From assembly GCA_026874595.1 (NCBI GenBank), contig CM049314.1, positions 57,522,300 to 57,586,299 of the forward strand: a DNA stretch of 64,000 nt, given 5' to 3'. The position numbers and the translations under genes are program-made. The notes below the pieces were generated by a model. The model was not told the origin of the DNA. It worked only from the letters and a program-made list of their open reading frames with translations, and did not search any database. Shown here one piece after another: positions 10,582 through 20,230 of the stretch (the stretch's first letter is position 1; every line of letters starts with the position of its first letter). This DNA is from Sipunculus nudus (lineage: Eukaryota > Annelida > Sipuncula > Golfingiida > Sipunculidae).

Positions 10582-10636
10582 ATGGATGTGTTCCCTGAAA
10601 TGTGTGACAAAGTCACGTGCATGTGCTACCTGGCAG
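10582..10636 (+). CDS. Candidate first coding exon of the cytokine-like gene
   Basis: ATG followed by an open Cys-rich peptide (M-D-V-F-P-E-M-C-D-K-V-T-C-M-C) to a CAG|GTAGTA donor in phase 1. The local context (TATA-like box upstream, GC-richer DNA) supports a 5' exon. The next exon, as modelled from 10,948, needs phase 2, so this link is not proved. An acceptor at 10,952 would fit in phase, but it enters a different frame that stops after about 45 codons. It could instead be a short upstream ORF. Confidence 0.3.
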
Positions 10637-10947
10637 GTAGTATAAAAATAACTTATTCTTAATGATAAGTTATGACTTCAGCAATAATCATAACCCCATG
10701 CATATAAAACCTGAGATAAAGAAGGCTTATCAATAACATATTCTTATCAAATGGATACTCTCACTCTCATTTAATAGATAGTGCCACCAACAGGTAGTGG
10801 ACCTATCCTTAAAAAATCTGCAGCATCGCTTCTGATTCAAGGCTTTAACCTTTGGCCTTGTTCAGTTTCTTTTAATGCACATTAGCAGTTTTTTTTGTCA
10901 ACATCAAAAGATGGATTACAATCCTTCTACTGTTTTAGGTTTCTCAG

Positions 10948-11121
10948 TCAGATAATACCATTGCCAAGTGCTTCTGTACAGTGTTTGATCAAGCCGTTAC
11001 AACAAAAAATGCAAGTCTGTCGATCGGTTACTTCTGTGATTCATGGAGCCATGAAATGTGGGAAGGATTTTATCAAGAGCCCTGACGACGATGATGTTGA
11101 AATGATTGTGCCGACGGAGAA
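10948..11121 (+). CDS. Cytokine-like gene, exon A1 (acidic pro-region)
   Basis: This exon has a pyrimidine-rich acceptor (TTTCTCAG) and an AA|GTAATT donor in phase 2. The partner base of the next exon restores a lysine codon. It encodes about 57 residues with four Cys and an acidic patch, S-P-D-D-D-D-V-E, just before the start of the trefoil core. IL-1-family cytokines usually carry a pro-region that is removed by protease cleavage, often after Asp. The Asp cluster here is a possible cleavage region, but that is inference. The start is uncertain, because the frame is open back to 10,889 and acceptors at 10,939 and 10,952 also exist. A second frame is open across much of the exon. Confidence 0.5.
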
Positions 11122-11465
11122 GTAATTTTCACTGATTCTGCGAAAATTTTTAATAAATATTTTATCTTGATTCGCACAATATTTAATGTTAGCGTAAAAA
11201 TCTGAAGCATATTTTTCACGTTTGTACTCTCGTACACATGCGTTTAAGAAAAAAATGAAACAAACGTGCAGCAAGTAACATTAGAATTCCTTTGTTATTG
11301 AAATTACTTATAAAAGATTTATAACGTTGTCATTGTTGTAAATTAAACAAAAAGGGAGAGAATATAGTTTAAGCATACGATCTTGAGATGTAAGGTAGTC
11401 CATGATTTAGATATTATTTCATACAAGTGTATTTAATATGTAATAAACAAACCTTTCAACTGCAG

Positions 11466-11599
11466 GATTGAAGCTCCACGTGATTGTTTGGAGAGGTACA
11501 CGGTGTATATGCAAGACAAGGAATCTCATCTTTACTGGGAAGCGGACGGCAATGGACAGATATTAATGACATCCCTCGACTTCGCAAACATTAAAAAGT
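11466..11599 (+). CDS. Cytokine-like gene, exon A2 (beta-trefoil strands 1-3)
   Basis: The acceptor is ACTGCAG and the donor AAGT|GTGAGT. The entry phase is 2, matching exon A1, and the exit phase is 1. It encodes 44 whole codons containing Y-T-V-Y-M-Q-D, then H-L-Y-W-E-A-D-G-N-G and I-L-M-T-S-L. This is a beta-hairpin pattern like the first strands of IL-18 and IL-1 (short strand, 'x-L-x-x-x-x-G-x' turn, strand). The exit phase fits all three candidate middle exons (12,365, 18,528 and 19,280), giving a tyrosine at each junction. There is no second copy of this exon in the window. Protein identity is inferred from pattern, not from a search. Confidence 0.6.
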
Positions 11600-12364
11600 G
11601 TGAGTAAACGGTATAATCAATTCTATAAAAAGCTAACTGTATATGAATTTTGACTTTCCTGAGAAATGGTAATATTATATGTCTTCAGATGTGACTGATT
11701 TACCCAATGTCTGTCCTCTTTCCTTTCAATAGAGCAGTTTCTGGGACCGATCCTTCCTCATTAAGATTAAATGACGAAAATGGGTAAACTTGTTTTAATA
11801 TTTCTTGTCCTGATTAAAATATTCACAAAACGTTTAACCCGTTGAGACCGATGTTCACTATATCAAATGGGTAAGTCAAATATATAGAAATTTTGAAACT
11901 GAAAATATAGCATTTTAAGCGAGTGTAGGAGTACACAATGATAGAGTGATAGTGTAAGCATAAGTTGCACTTACATTGCAACATATCATTAGTTGTCCAT
12001 ATTGTGAATTAATTATAATTAATGTAAAATAGTGTTCCGATAATCATCATAAACATTGGCATAACCATAATATGCGAATCCAACTTGTGTAATGGAATTT
12101 GCAACTTCTCATTTAAATGAGACGGTAAGAACTAGTTTTCAGTTGTTTTATAATGATTGTTTGTATGACACGATATCTAATGGAGCATTAATAGTTGGCA
12201 TCCGTTAGAAAGCACTGGAGGTGACTTCTTTGACTAACTTAATGACATTCTCGATCAATTTCACTTTCAAGGCATTTTTAATTTATACTATTGATACTAT
12301 GGTTGTTTATAAAAAGTGATAAACCTATTACGTGAACTACTGACTGAACGTCGTAATATTTCAG

Positions 12365-12492
12365 ACCGTTTTCGGCTGTTTGTCTATCGTTACAACAAAG
12401 GTAAACATCCAGCAGTGGTGGTTATATCTACAACTGACGGGAGCAATCAGTATGTAGACATACCGAACTCACATCATAATCTTAAGTTAAAG
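12365..12492 (+). CDS. Cytokine-like gene, exon A3 (alternative middle exon)
   Basis: The acceptor is AATATTTCAG and the donor TTAAAG|GTAAGG; it enters in phase 1 and leaves in phase 0. It encodes 42 codons (F-R-L-F-V-Y-R-Y-N-K-G then P-A-V-V-V-I-S-T-T-D-G). The pattern corresponds to trefoil strands 4-6 and aligns residue for residue with exon 19,280-19,422, for example F-R-L-F-V-Y-R-Y with F-Q-I-Y-H-Y-D-Y and P-A-V-V-V with Q-A-V-V-L. The two are diverged paralogues with the same phases, as expected of mutually exclusive alternative exons. Alternatively, this may be the relic of a neighbouring gene copy whose last exons were lost. Confidence 0.6.
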
Positions 12493-12662
12493 GTAAGGCT
12501 GTCGCATTCTGTCCAAATAAACAGGTAAAAATATATGCTAAAAGATAATTTTTGGAGAGCAGTAGAATGCACCAAATTCGTACCTGGTCGTGACCAGTAA
12601 GTCGGAGATGTTTATTAAAATGTATCGACATACACCTATATTCTTTTCAATGGGTTCTTGTC

Positions 12663-12905
12663 ACAATTATGAAGTGATGTCCAATCATTATCGATCATTA
12701 TCGATTCTTGAGCAGTATGTGACAGGAGATGTATGCGTACTAAGGCGACAAAATGTGAATTTTTCAAAACAGGTTTATAGGTTTAAGGTCTTTATAGGTC
12801 TTAATAGGTCTTTAATTTGATGATAATTTCTGTCATATTTGTAATGCAAAGTGTAAATAAGACCTTATTCGGTAACATCAGGTTCCTAGATCCCGCCATT
12901 AATCT
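12663..12905 (+). repeat. Left part of the duplicated block, split by a transposon
   Basis: Reverse complement of about 6,395-6,620. It continues at 17,736 on the other side of the inserted element. Confidence 0.85.
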
Positions 12906-12908
12906 TAA
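12905..12908. other. TTAA target site, left copy
   Basis: TTAA immediately precedes the terminal inverted repeat. The second copy is at 17,732-17,735. The inverted duplicate at about 6,395 has a single TTAA at this position. Confidence 0.85.
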
Positions 12909-13218
12909 AGTCCAAGTCTCAGCACGGAGGTCGATTAGTGTCATATGCCCGATTTCTATGTATCAAAACACGATGTTATGTCCATTTAACATTAATCTAG
13001 CAATTGAATCAATTAATACGACAATTTGAAACTGGCGCGCCGAATACACTCCGGAAACTGCCGAAAGCCAAGGGGGAAACCGTGACGTCACGTGTGGAAG
13101 TCGTCTCACACAAGCATCATGGCGGTGATGCAAAGTAAACAATCCGATGAAACTTCCTATGCGTAAGTAACAACCAAGCGTCCACCGACTATGGTTCAAA
13201 ATAAGTTATTTCGGAAGT

Positions 13219-13414
13219 ATGTCAGAAAGTGATTGTAGTGATGTAGAATTTGAAAATCCTTGAGATATTGAACCATTTCGATCTGAGCCATTGGCTCGAC
13301 GAGGCGAGATCGAAGGAGGGTGTACCGAGTCTGACAGTGACAGCCGTGTCAACAAAGAATCCGATGAACCGTCTCGGGCGTCTATGGGAGCAGGCACCAA
13401 TGACTGGTAATTAT
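13219..13414 (+). pseudogene. Acidic N-terminal part of a P2X7-tail-like gene remnant
   Basis: The frame begins M-S-E-S-D-C-S-D-V-E and continues with Ser/Asp/Glu-rich sequence (E-S-D-S-D-S-R) to A-G-T-N-D-W at a TG|GTAATT donor-like site. One in-frame TGA breaks it near 13,261. In many invertebrate proteins an acidic start followed by N-D-W-C precedes a Cys-rich domain like the P2X7 receptor C-terminus. The Cys-rich middle is not recognisable downstream. Confidence 0.4.
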
Positions 13415-13962
13415 TTTATTTTACTCTTACACTGAGTACATCTCAAGTTTCTGTAATTGGGGCAGGTTGATTATTACACTGAAATAAATATCGCTCAACC
13501 AACGCATGTAGCACTGAATGATTTATATGACAGTCATAGGTTTTCCTGGAAAGATGGGTCCCAGCTAGCCCGTTCCTGTGATTTATAAAAATGCCATTAC
13601 TTATCAGTCAGTGGTCATATCTTGTTGATTTAAGAACCATATTGAATAAGATCCTGGAGCAAAAACCAATCTTGCAGTGTATTTATTATCTGAAAATCTT
13701 TATTTTGAAAAAATACTGATGTACCAAATATTAAAGTTGTCGTTTGACAAGTGACTAAATGTGAATTCTCAACCTGGATGCTATTAAAATTGTAAAATTA
13801 TTTTTACAATACTAATAATGATAACATTATAAAATTTATACTTTTTATTAAAAAATTAAATTTTCACTTTTATTTTTGCACATGTTACATGCACATATAT
13901 ATAATTATTAAATATTTAAAAAAGAATAATTTTGCAAATACTAGATATATACTAGTAATATT

Positions 13963-14180
13963 CAGGGGCGGATCCAGGATTTAGAAAAAGGGGGCATCTC
14001 CAGGATTTAGAAAAAAAGGGGGGGGGTCCAACCCAGGAGGACAAATGAAAACCCTAAAAAAATGGTCCTCAGGTCTGAAAAAGGGGGGGCCAGGCAGCAA
14101 TTTTAGGTCTGAAGCCTTTTAAAAAAACGTTGTTTCTGATGAAAAAGGGGGGGGGTCCGGACCCCCTGGTTCCGCTTCTG
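13963..14180. mobile_element. Short inverted-repeat element (MITE-like) nested in the transposon
   Basis: Begins CAGGGGCGGATCCAGGA and ends with the near reverse complement (reads CAGAAGCGGAACCAGG inward). A 5-base ATATT flanks both sides as a possible target duplication. The interior is G-run rich with no ORF. It is non-autonomous; the CAGGGGCGGA-type end resembles hAT-like MITEs of marine invertebrates. Confidence 0.6.
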
Positions 14181-14570
14181 ATATTTACAGATCTTTTATG
14201 CATTCCAATAGCCTTGCAAGGGTTATTGTTTTCACTCAATTCTCCGTGTGTGCAGGGGTGTCAATATAGGTAGGAGTGGGGGGGGGGGGGCAGGGATATA
14301 TATCCCCCACTCTTTTTGGCAAGAAGGAAAAGAATGGTCAGTGTAATCACCCCCCCCCCACCACCACACACACACTTTTCTGAGAATATATTAAATTTTA
14401 CAAATGAAATATATTAATTAATTGAATAGTAAACTTTTGTTCAATTTACGATCTTATATATGCCTTTTTTCTAACTTTGATTATCCTCCCATGCCTGTCA
14501 TCCCCCCTCCAACCTTGCGTATCATATCAACACCCTGCAAATCACCCCTCCCCCCATCCTTGAAGCCAGT

Positions 14571-14593
14571 GTGTGTGTGTGTGTGTGTGTGTG
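14571..14593. repeat. (GT)n microsatellite
   Basis: About eleven GT units within the transposon. Confidence 0.9.
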
Positions 14594-14792
14594 CAAGGTA
14601 TCTTAATAATTGCATTACAGATGTTATTGCAGTTTTACATATAGATCAGTTAAGTGAAAATCTCAGGTGATTTCATTTTGGTGTAAATTCAACTCTGGGG
14701 TTAATGGTTTATGGAGTTTTATAGCTTATTTGTTTACACCTAAGGACATATGTAACCAGATGAACCTATATATGGCCATCTTTGGAGTGTAG

Positions 14793-15060
14793 TCATGATG
14801 TCACTCCACATGCCAATCCCCTCAAAGGTGTCAGTAAATCTTCATACAGCAAGGCAGACCAAGTTTGTTGTTCATTGTGTTTATAGCCAAGGGCAGCTAT
14901 ATCCCAATGTCCAGGGGTGATTTTCAAAATAATCTGAGTGGAAAAAAAGTTCCCAGGAATAACACAGGTTAATTTACATTTCAGAACACTACCTCTGAAC
15001 ATAATCTTCCACTCAGGACATGCATCCCCAATCAGACACTTTTTAATTTTTCTTTAATCA
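14793..15060 (-). pseudogene. Unrecognised coding-like remnant within the transposon
   Basis: The minus strand reads without a stop for about 90 codons. It starts K-K-C-L-I-G-D-A-C-P-E-W-K and continues through V-I-P-G-N-F-F-S-T. The composition is protein-like, with several Cys and Trp. It may belong to the transposase gene whose THAP-like start lies further along the minus strand at 17,410. I cannot place it in a family. Confidence 0.3.
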
Positions 15061-15111
15061 TCCTTTGAGATATTGACATTACTTATGATACACAGCATGA
15101 CTTTTTGTAGG

Positions 15112-15290
15112 AAATACAGATACACCACATTCAGGCAGCAGGTTTGATGGAACTGGGGATTCCTTGGAAGACACATCAGGATACCACTACCAGCATGTGC
15201 AGTGAAAAGGATTGAGCAGGCATTTATGTCACATGATGGGACATAACTTTATAAAGGGTTCAGATGCCCTAGATGGAACTGATGGGTGTT
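15112..15290 (+). pseudogene. P2X7-receptor C-terminal-domain-like remnant
   Basis: The + strand reads R-K-Y-R-Y-T-T-F-R-Q-Q-V, stop, W-N-W-G-F-L-G-R, then R-I-P-L-P-A-C-A-V-K-R-I and, after another stop, Y-K-G-F. This is the order R-Y-x-x-Y/F-R-Q...W-x-x-G-x-L-G...R-x-x-x-P-x-C-x-V-x-x-I-R...Y-x-G-F. It is typical of the cytosolic P2X7-like domain found in many invertebrate genes unrelated to channels. Two stops show it is dead. Together with 13,219-13,414 it is probably one decayed gene carried by, or caught in, the transposon. Confidence 0.6.
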
Positions 15291-16189
15291 CATCCTTGAG
15301 CACATTGATGATATCTTAGTTGATAAGATGTAACAATGAACTTCATTATTTCAGTGCACAAGATCTTACACCACAATTATTAGAGCATATTAAATCAATT
15401 CTTGCAGTCAAATGCACACATATCCTGTATAATAGCAGTAATCAAGTTTTTACAATTACAAGATGCAGAAATGGAGCCTTCAAGTCCATGTGCACAATGT
15501 TGTGTTTGAGCTCAAGTTTACCAGCAGGCATCTGGCGAATATAAGTTTGATTCCGCCACTTCTTGTGCAGGTTACAGTTGTTGCATATCTCGCTTACCTG
15601 GACTGCTGTTCCTTAACAAGAATCACCCGATCGTGTGTACAAGATGTGCTGTTTGGACAGATGCTAAACAACTCCATCAGTTGTGAGTGGAATAAAATAA
15701 ATTTGGCACTTGATCTCGGTGTATTTCTTCATATAAGCTAATGCTTTTGGACCATAAAGGTCCTTAAATAGGGCCACGCAGTCAAAAATATCCTCAAATC
15801 CAAACCCTGATGCCATATTGGATATCACATTGGCCTGAAACTTATCACCCCAAATAACCTGAATGGGATCTATATTCAGAAAATTTCTAAAAGATTACTT
15901 AGATGAGGCATTAAGAGGTTCTTAAGGTACATGTATGTGCTTGGAAGCTGCATTGGATTTGGATTTATAGGAATGATGGATGGACCAAGGACTGATGGAC
16001 AGACATCAAGGCAATTATTCTTGAGCGGAGCCTGAATAAAGTCAGTCAGCATGAACAGATTGAATAAACTTATCTCATTTTCTTTACTTCATATTTATAT
16101 ACTGATATAAGAAAAATCTATAATAAATATCAAATTTATAAAGATTAAATATTTAACAATAAGTTCATTGAAGGATGAATCGGTATCAT

Positions 16190-16310
16190 AATCTTCATCA
16201 TCAGAAGGGAAGTATTCATCATCTTTATAAACTGGTGGTGCTTCATCATCATCATCATCATTATCATCTGCTTCTTCTTCTTCACTGAAGATCTGCTATC
16301 TTCTGTATTT
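16190..16310 (-). pseudogene. Acidic low-complexity segment of the transposon's minus-strand gene
   Basis: The minus strand reads S-E-E-E-E-A-D-D-N-D-D-D-D-D-E-A-P-P and then Y-F-P-S-D-D-E-D-Y-D in one open frame. The DNA is a run of ATC/TTC triplets, so simple-repeat expansion is an alternative. It lies downstream of the THAP-like start on the same strand. Confidence 0.35.
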
Positions 16311-16453
16311 TGGCCGACCAGAGCTTCACCAATCAGTGAGCACTGGACACCAGCATTTTTTGTGGATACATTCACTGGGCAACCTGAATTTGAAACAATA
16401 TGCCATTTTCATTGATTTCCAGGACAACTGAAAGATAACTTTTTCATTTGTAA

Positions 16454-16455
<2 letters not shown>

Positions 16456-16524
<69 letters not shown>
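16456..16524. repeat. (AT)n microsatellite
   Basis: About 34 AT units inside the transposon. Confidence 0.95.
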
Positions 16525-16525
<1 letters not shown>

Positions 16526-16974
16526 TAACATAACTTTTCATAAGATCTGTTCACACAATATTCATAGTATTTATGCTTTATTAAAATAAAATTGTGCATG
16601 TGAAATAATATAGGGTAAATAAGGCAAAACGTCACAACTGTAAGCATTAAATGATTATTTAAATCAGAGTGGCCACTGTAATTTGTTAACAAACAATGGG
16701 GGTTATGTACACACCCCTTGACGCACCCCTAATTTGCTGGCTGACTGCCAGGCGATTTGGCAGGAGTGGTGGGTGTTCACAGGTTTCCCTGGAACAAAAG
16801 GGCATAATCCCAGCTTAAAAAAATGCAACAACTTTGCACTAGGCCTCGGAGTAGATTAAGCACAAAAACCGTGTTTACATGGGCGATAATAAGATATATT
16901 CAAATCACGTAATAATTGCTCAAAATTTAAAATATATAAATAACTTTCCCTTTTAGCAGTCAATTTACTCACAG

Positions 16975-17410
16975 TTATCAGGTGGAGCCCTTTTCTTGTG
17001 ACCTAGCAGGCTTCACACCTTTTCCCAGCGAGTACCTCGGGCGCTTGGCGGCGTTATATTGTCCCGGCCCTTGACTGAAGTTGAAGCAAGGCTGGATCCA
17101 CTCTCAGTCGGCCTTGCAGCGGGTTCTTGTGGATTTATACTCGGAATTGCCCCTTGTATCAGATCTAGTTGTTTTCTTAAATATCCGGCTTACCATTGCT
17201 GATAGTTTTTAAAATCGTCAGGAATCCGGAATTGTGCCCCATACATGACACTGGAAAGTTTTGCAAGGAGTTCCCGACCTACAATCGGCTCGTCCCTGTC
17301 TGACAGGTCCCACTTTTTTTCCTTAAACGTACGTCTTTCGGCCAATTGTGGACGTTCACACTATCCTTGTTGGTATTATTGCATCCACTAAGAACATCTC
17401 GCTTCGTCAT
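16975..17410 (-). pseudogene. THAP-like N-terminus of transposase remnant
   Basis: From the ATG at 17,410 on the minus strand the frame reads M-T-K-R-D-V-L-S-G-C-N-N-T-N-K-D-S, then V-H-N-W-P-K-D-V-R-L-R-K-K. This follows the THAP zinc-finger start (C-x-x-x-G-C-x-N...h-x-F/W-P-x-D...R-x-x-W), except that the first zinc-binding Cys is Asp. A frame change then leads into W-D-L-S-D-R-D-E-P and about 90 further residues with a stop. The missing Cys and the broken frame argue for a non-functional gene. THAP domains occur in Kolobok and P-element transposases. Confidence 0.55.
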
Positions 17411-17731
17411 TTTGATACTGTGTAAGATCTACAGTGTTTGTCGAGGGGAAAAAACACGGCAGTCAAGGATGCAGACCGGCAAGACGCGGCATGTTGACCC
17501 ATGTGATGTTTACCCAGCGGTGCCACACGTGACGTCACTGAAGCCACGCCCACCGCGTATCACCGAGTGCACCTTTACACTCAGGAGCGTGATCACCGTG
17601 ATGTTTCACGGATAAAATGGAGCATAAATTCGATCTCGTTCAGCTTGAAACTGTGTTGTAAGCACTGTATTAACTTATTAAAAGGGTACATGACGCTTTT
17701 TTAACTTATAAAAGTGCATGAAACTTGGACT

Positions 17732-17735
17732 TTAA
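17732..17735. other. TTAA target site, right copy
   Basis: The second TTAA lies directly after the right inverted repeat, and block homology to 6,390 resumes here. Confidence 0.85.
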
Positions 17736-18527
17736 TATTTTGGCCAATACCGAAACCACAGTTGGCATCAATGATATTACTTTGAAAGGTGCACTTTGGA
17801 AAAGAGACATATATGTTCCGAATAAGTTATTCCCTTCAAATATAAACTCTCTGTGAACATTCTTCTTAACCAATCTTAATACACCTATAAATTGTTATTA
17901 ATCGAACCTCAGATAACTTAGCATCCTGACAAAGTTTTTTTTTTGCTTTCTGTTGGTAATTTTTTAAATGATAATAAATTTCTATTAAATCTAATCAATC
18001 AATAAGACCTCGGCTAATGTTTTCAAAATAACAAAACATTGGTTATTATATGAATAGCTGTCGAGAGTAGTTTTAATGAATTCCCGTAAAGGTCGGTTGC
18101 CGCGACTTGCATAGAACGTGGAGTGTTCAACCCAAAAATTTACTCTACTTCTTCAGAAGAAGCGGAAGTGACGTCAAATTTGAACTTGTTGCCCGGCCCG
18201 GTGAGTACATATAATGCAGTATAATGGTATTATTGTTCACCATACAGCTAAGCCACTATGATTGAAGAGAATATCTGACCTGCTAACCAAAAAATTAATG
18301 TCATAATAATCTGTAACATTGCAAATGTGTTAACCACATGAAGGTCATCAACACATGTGTAAAACTCTTGTAATTAGATAATAGTATTTGGAAATATTAA
18401 CTGCTTTGGATAAATATACAAGCAGTTAATGTATCTGGGTTATGACAAGATAGCCTTATTTTTAATCTAGTTTTTGAGGGTACCAGAAAATAGTCCCTAT
18501 ATCATTATTTAAATTAACTTTTTGCAG

Positions 18528-18793
18528 ACACGTTCATTACTCTTGACAGCAGGCATAGGATCTGTGTTAAAAATTTCCCGCACTGGTTTAACGTGTGGCC
18601 GATGATAGGTGTTTCCGGTCGCGAGATGGCGACACTTACCTGTTCAGGGAGAAACGGTCAGCCATTGGTTCTAAATGTCCGGGAAAACAAGCTAGTTGCT
18701 GAAGACAAAAACCCGAGCAGCGAAGGCAATTACCATTTCGTTATTTGGTCAGAAAGATCTGGTCTGTTGACAGTTTTTGATGTATCTTTATAA
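18528..18793 (+). CDS. Cytokine-like locus, exon B1 (alternative or first exon)
   Basis: The acceptor is CTTTTTGCAG with phase 1 entry. The frame is open to a TAA at 18,791, with a weak GAT|GTATCT donor (phase 0) 10 bases before it. The sequence M-A-T-L-T-C-S-G-R-N-G-Q-P-L-V-L-N then K-L-V-A-E-D and H-F-V-I-W-S-E looks like trefoil strands 1-4 of an IL-1/IL-18-like protein. Three readings are possible: a third phase-compatible alternative exon between A2 and C; a 5' exon starting at M-I-G-V-S-G with an untranslated upstream part; or a terminal exon ending in F-D-V-S-L. The stop in the inverted copy's upstream part favours the second. Confidence 0.5.
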
Positions 18794-19279
18794 TTTGCTT
18801 ACGTGAAGTGTTAGTGGGAGAAGAACTCCTTCGTATGCTAGAAATGTAATCTTTGTTGTTAAGCATTTCGTATGCTAAAACTTTCCTGTGCCTGAGTAAA
18901 ACCCCGGTTACAACAGGTTCCTGCAGTAAAGTTGCATTTCCTTCATAACAATAGTCAACAGACATATGTATAATAAGCTTTTAATAATATCGATAGGCAC
19001 AGCCTTGGAATTACATATAGACCTTACACTAGGGGGAGGATTTAGTTGGTTTCCTTGCCCCCTTCTCGGCCTATTAAATGTTTTAAAATGCCTTTTAAAC
19101 TATAGCGGATTGCAGCAATATAAATCCCCTAAAACCCATCATCTACCCGTGTAATATGACATTCATTACCTTTTTAAATGTATATAATTTTTATCAAGTA
19201 AATTCATTTTAAGTAATGACAAGTAATCTCTAAAAAAATCCCTTGGTTTCAAGGGCAAAACGTTATATGTATCTTTCAG

Positions 19280-19422
19280 ATAACTTCCAGATATATCATT
19301 ATGACTACCGGGTTGGGGATGGCACCTGGCAAGCTGTAGTTCTTTATCACGTCGCTAGTGGGCGTGTTATACGGGCAAATGTCTTTACGTATTCGCTCAG
19401 GAATACCGGTATCGTAACAGAG
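19280..19422 (+). CDS. Cytokine-like gene, exon B2 (alternative middle exon)
   Basis: The acceptor is TATCTTTCAG and the donor CAGAG|GTAGGA; it enters in phase 1 and leaves in phase 0, exactly as exon 12,365-12,492 does. It encodes 47 codons (F-Q-I-Y-H-Y-D-Y-R-V-G-D-G-T-W then A-V-V-L-Y-H-V-A-S-G-R-V-I). The pattern fits trefoil strands 4-6. Joined to A2 it gives the same junction tyrosine as A3 does. Its 3' phase fits the next exon at 19,822. The inverted copy at 4,776-4,918 keeps the frame. This is the strongest evidence that the region codes for protein. Confidence 0.65.
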
Positions 19423-19570
19423 GTAGGAATTGGTTTGGTTTTTGTTATCGCTCCTTTATCGCAAGTCTTTTTTTCCATGTATAATATTGAACGGATAACA
19501 CAAATTATAGGATATATGCTATTCACTCAGAATCTTTCTCAATTCAATCAAACGTATGACATGCATATTG

Positions 19571-19571
<1 letters not shown>

Positions 19572-19621
<50 letters not shown>
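19572..19621. repeat. (AT)n microsatellite
   Basis: About 25 AT units in the intron after exon B2, also present in the inverted copy. Confidence 0.95.
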
Positions 19622-19623
<2 letters not shown>

Positions 19624-19821
19624 GCTTCCTTGATGGTTAACTACTATAATGCAATAGTCTTAGACAATTCATTTTGGTAGAAAAAATGGCATGTGATATC
19701 ACATTTAAATTGTAGGTTGTATGTGTAACCCCTAAAGGTGGACACGTAAACAACTATTACAGTCTTGTTTCATTAAAACATTTAAGATAATCAAGGGTGC
19801 TCATATATGTGTACTTGGCAG

Positions 19822-19930
19822 GAAGAGAGTAATCCGGACGCTTTAGGAAAGCTTGAAATGGCAGATGGACGCGTGTTTTTGTTACAGAGGTCAGAAGATA
19901 GCATTACTCTGGCATGTCATGAAGATCCAG
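19822..19930 (+). CDS. Cytokine-like gene, exon C (trefoil strands 8-10)
   Basis: The acceptor is CTTGGCAG and the donor CCAG|GTGATG; it enters in phase 0 and leaves in phase 1. It encodes 36 codons ending in V-F-L-L-Q-R-S-E-D-S-I-T-L-A-C-H-E-D-P. In IL-18 the corresponding region contains a strand with F-F-Q-R-S, followed by a strand and a turn, and the layout here matches. The open frame contrasts with the TGA-bearing inverted copy at 4,288-4,396, so this copy is the functional candidate. Confidence 0.6.
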
Positions 19931-20230
19931 GTGATGTTTTCCTTGTCAAATTGTAAAACAACTAAATGGATATTATGTAAAATACAAATAAGAGTACACT
20001 GAAGAATTAAATAGTGATAACATATTGCGTAATAAATACACAACACTGAATTAGTTTTGTAAATTATTATTAAATCGATACTCAATATTTAGATAATAAA
20101 AATGTAAGATTGCAATAAAAGATAGAAAACACTGTTGGACATTGAAACTTTCAAGACATTTATATTAGTATTATTTTAGATTTTTTCAAGAGATATGTTC
20201 ATAAAAGCTCTTATTGAATATTTATTTCAG

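Larger units (their letters stand above)
12909..17731. mobile_element. TTAA-target DNA transposon, probably Kolobok type (decayed)
   Basis: The ends are inverted repeats. The left end begins AGTCCAAGTCTCA, and the right end, reverse complemented, begins AGTCCAAGTTTCA. A further shared motif (G-GTCAT-C-CCC type) lies ~30 bases inside each end. It is flanked by TTAA on both sides, and the inverted duplicate block shows the empty site. TTAA duplication is typical of the piggyBac and Kolobok superfamilies. A THAP-like N-terminus and an acidic region on the minus strand favour Kolobok, whose transposases carry THAP domains. A P2X7-C-terminal-like remnant lies on the + strand. Stops and frameshifts show that neither gene is intact. 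Length is 4,823 bases, and a MITE is nested inside. Confidence 0.8.
17736..20035 (+). repeat. Right part of the duplicated block
   Basis: Reverse complement of about 4,180-6,390. It contains exons B1, B2 and C of the cytokine-like locus in forward orientation. Confidence 0.88.

Noticed and set aside
12909-17731. Firm piggyBac assignment
   Set aside because: The TTAA duplication fits, but the ends do not begin with CCC-type piggyBac termini and no DDD transposase is seen. The THAP-like start points to Kolobok.
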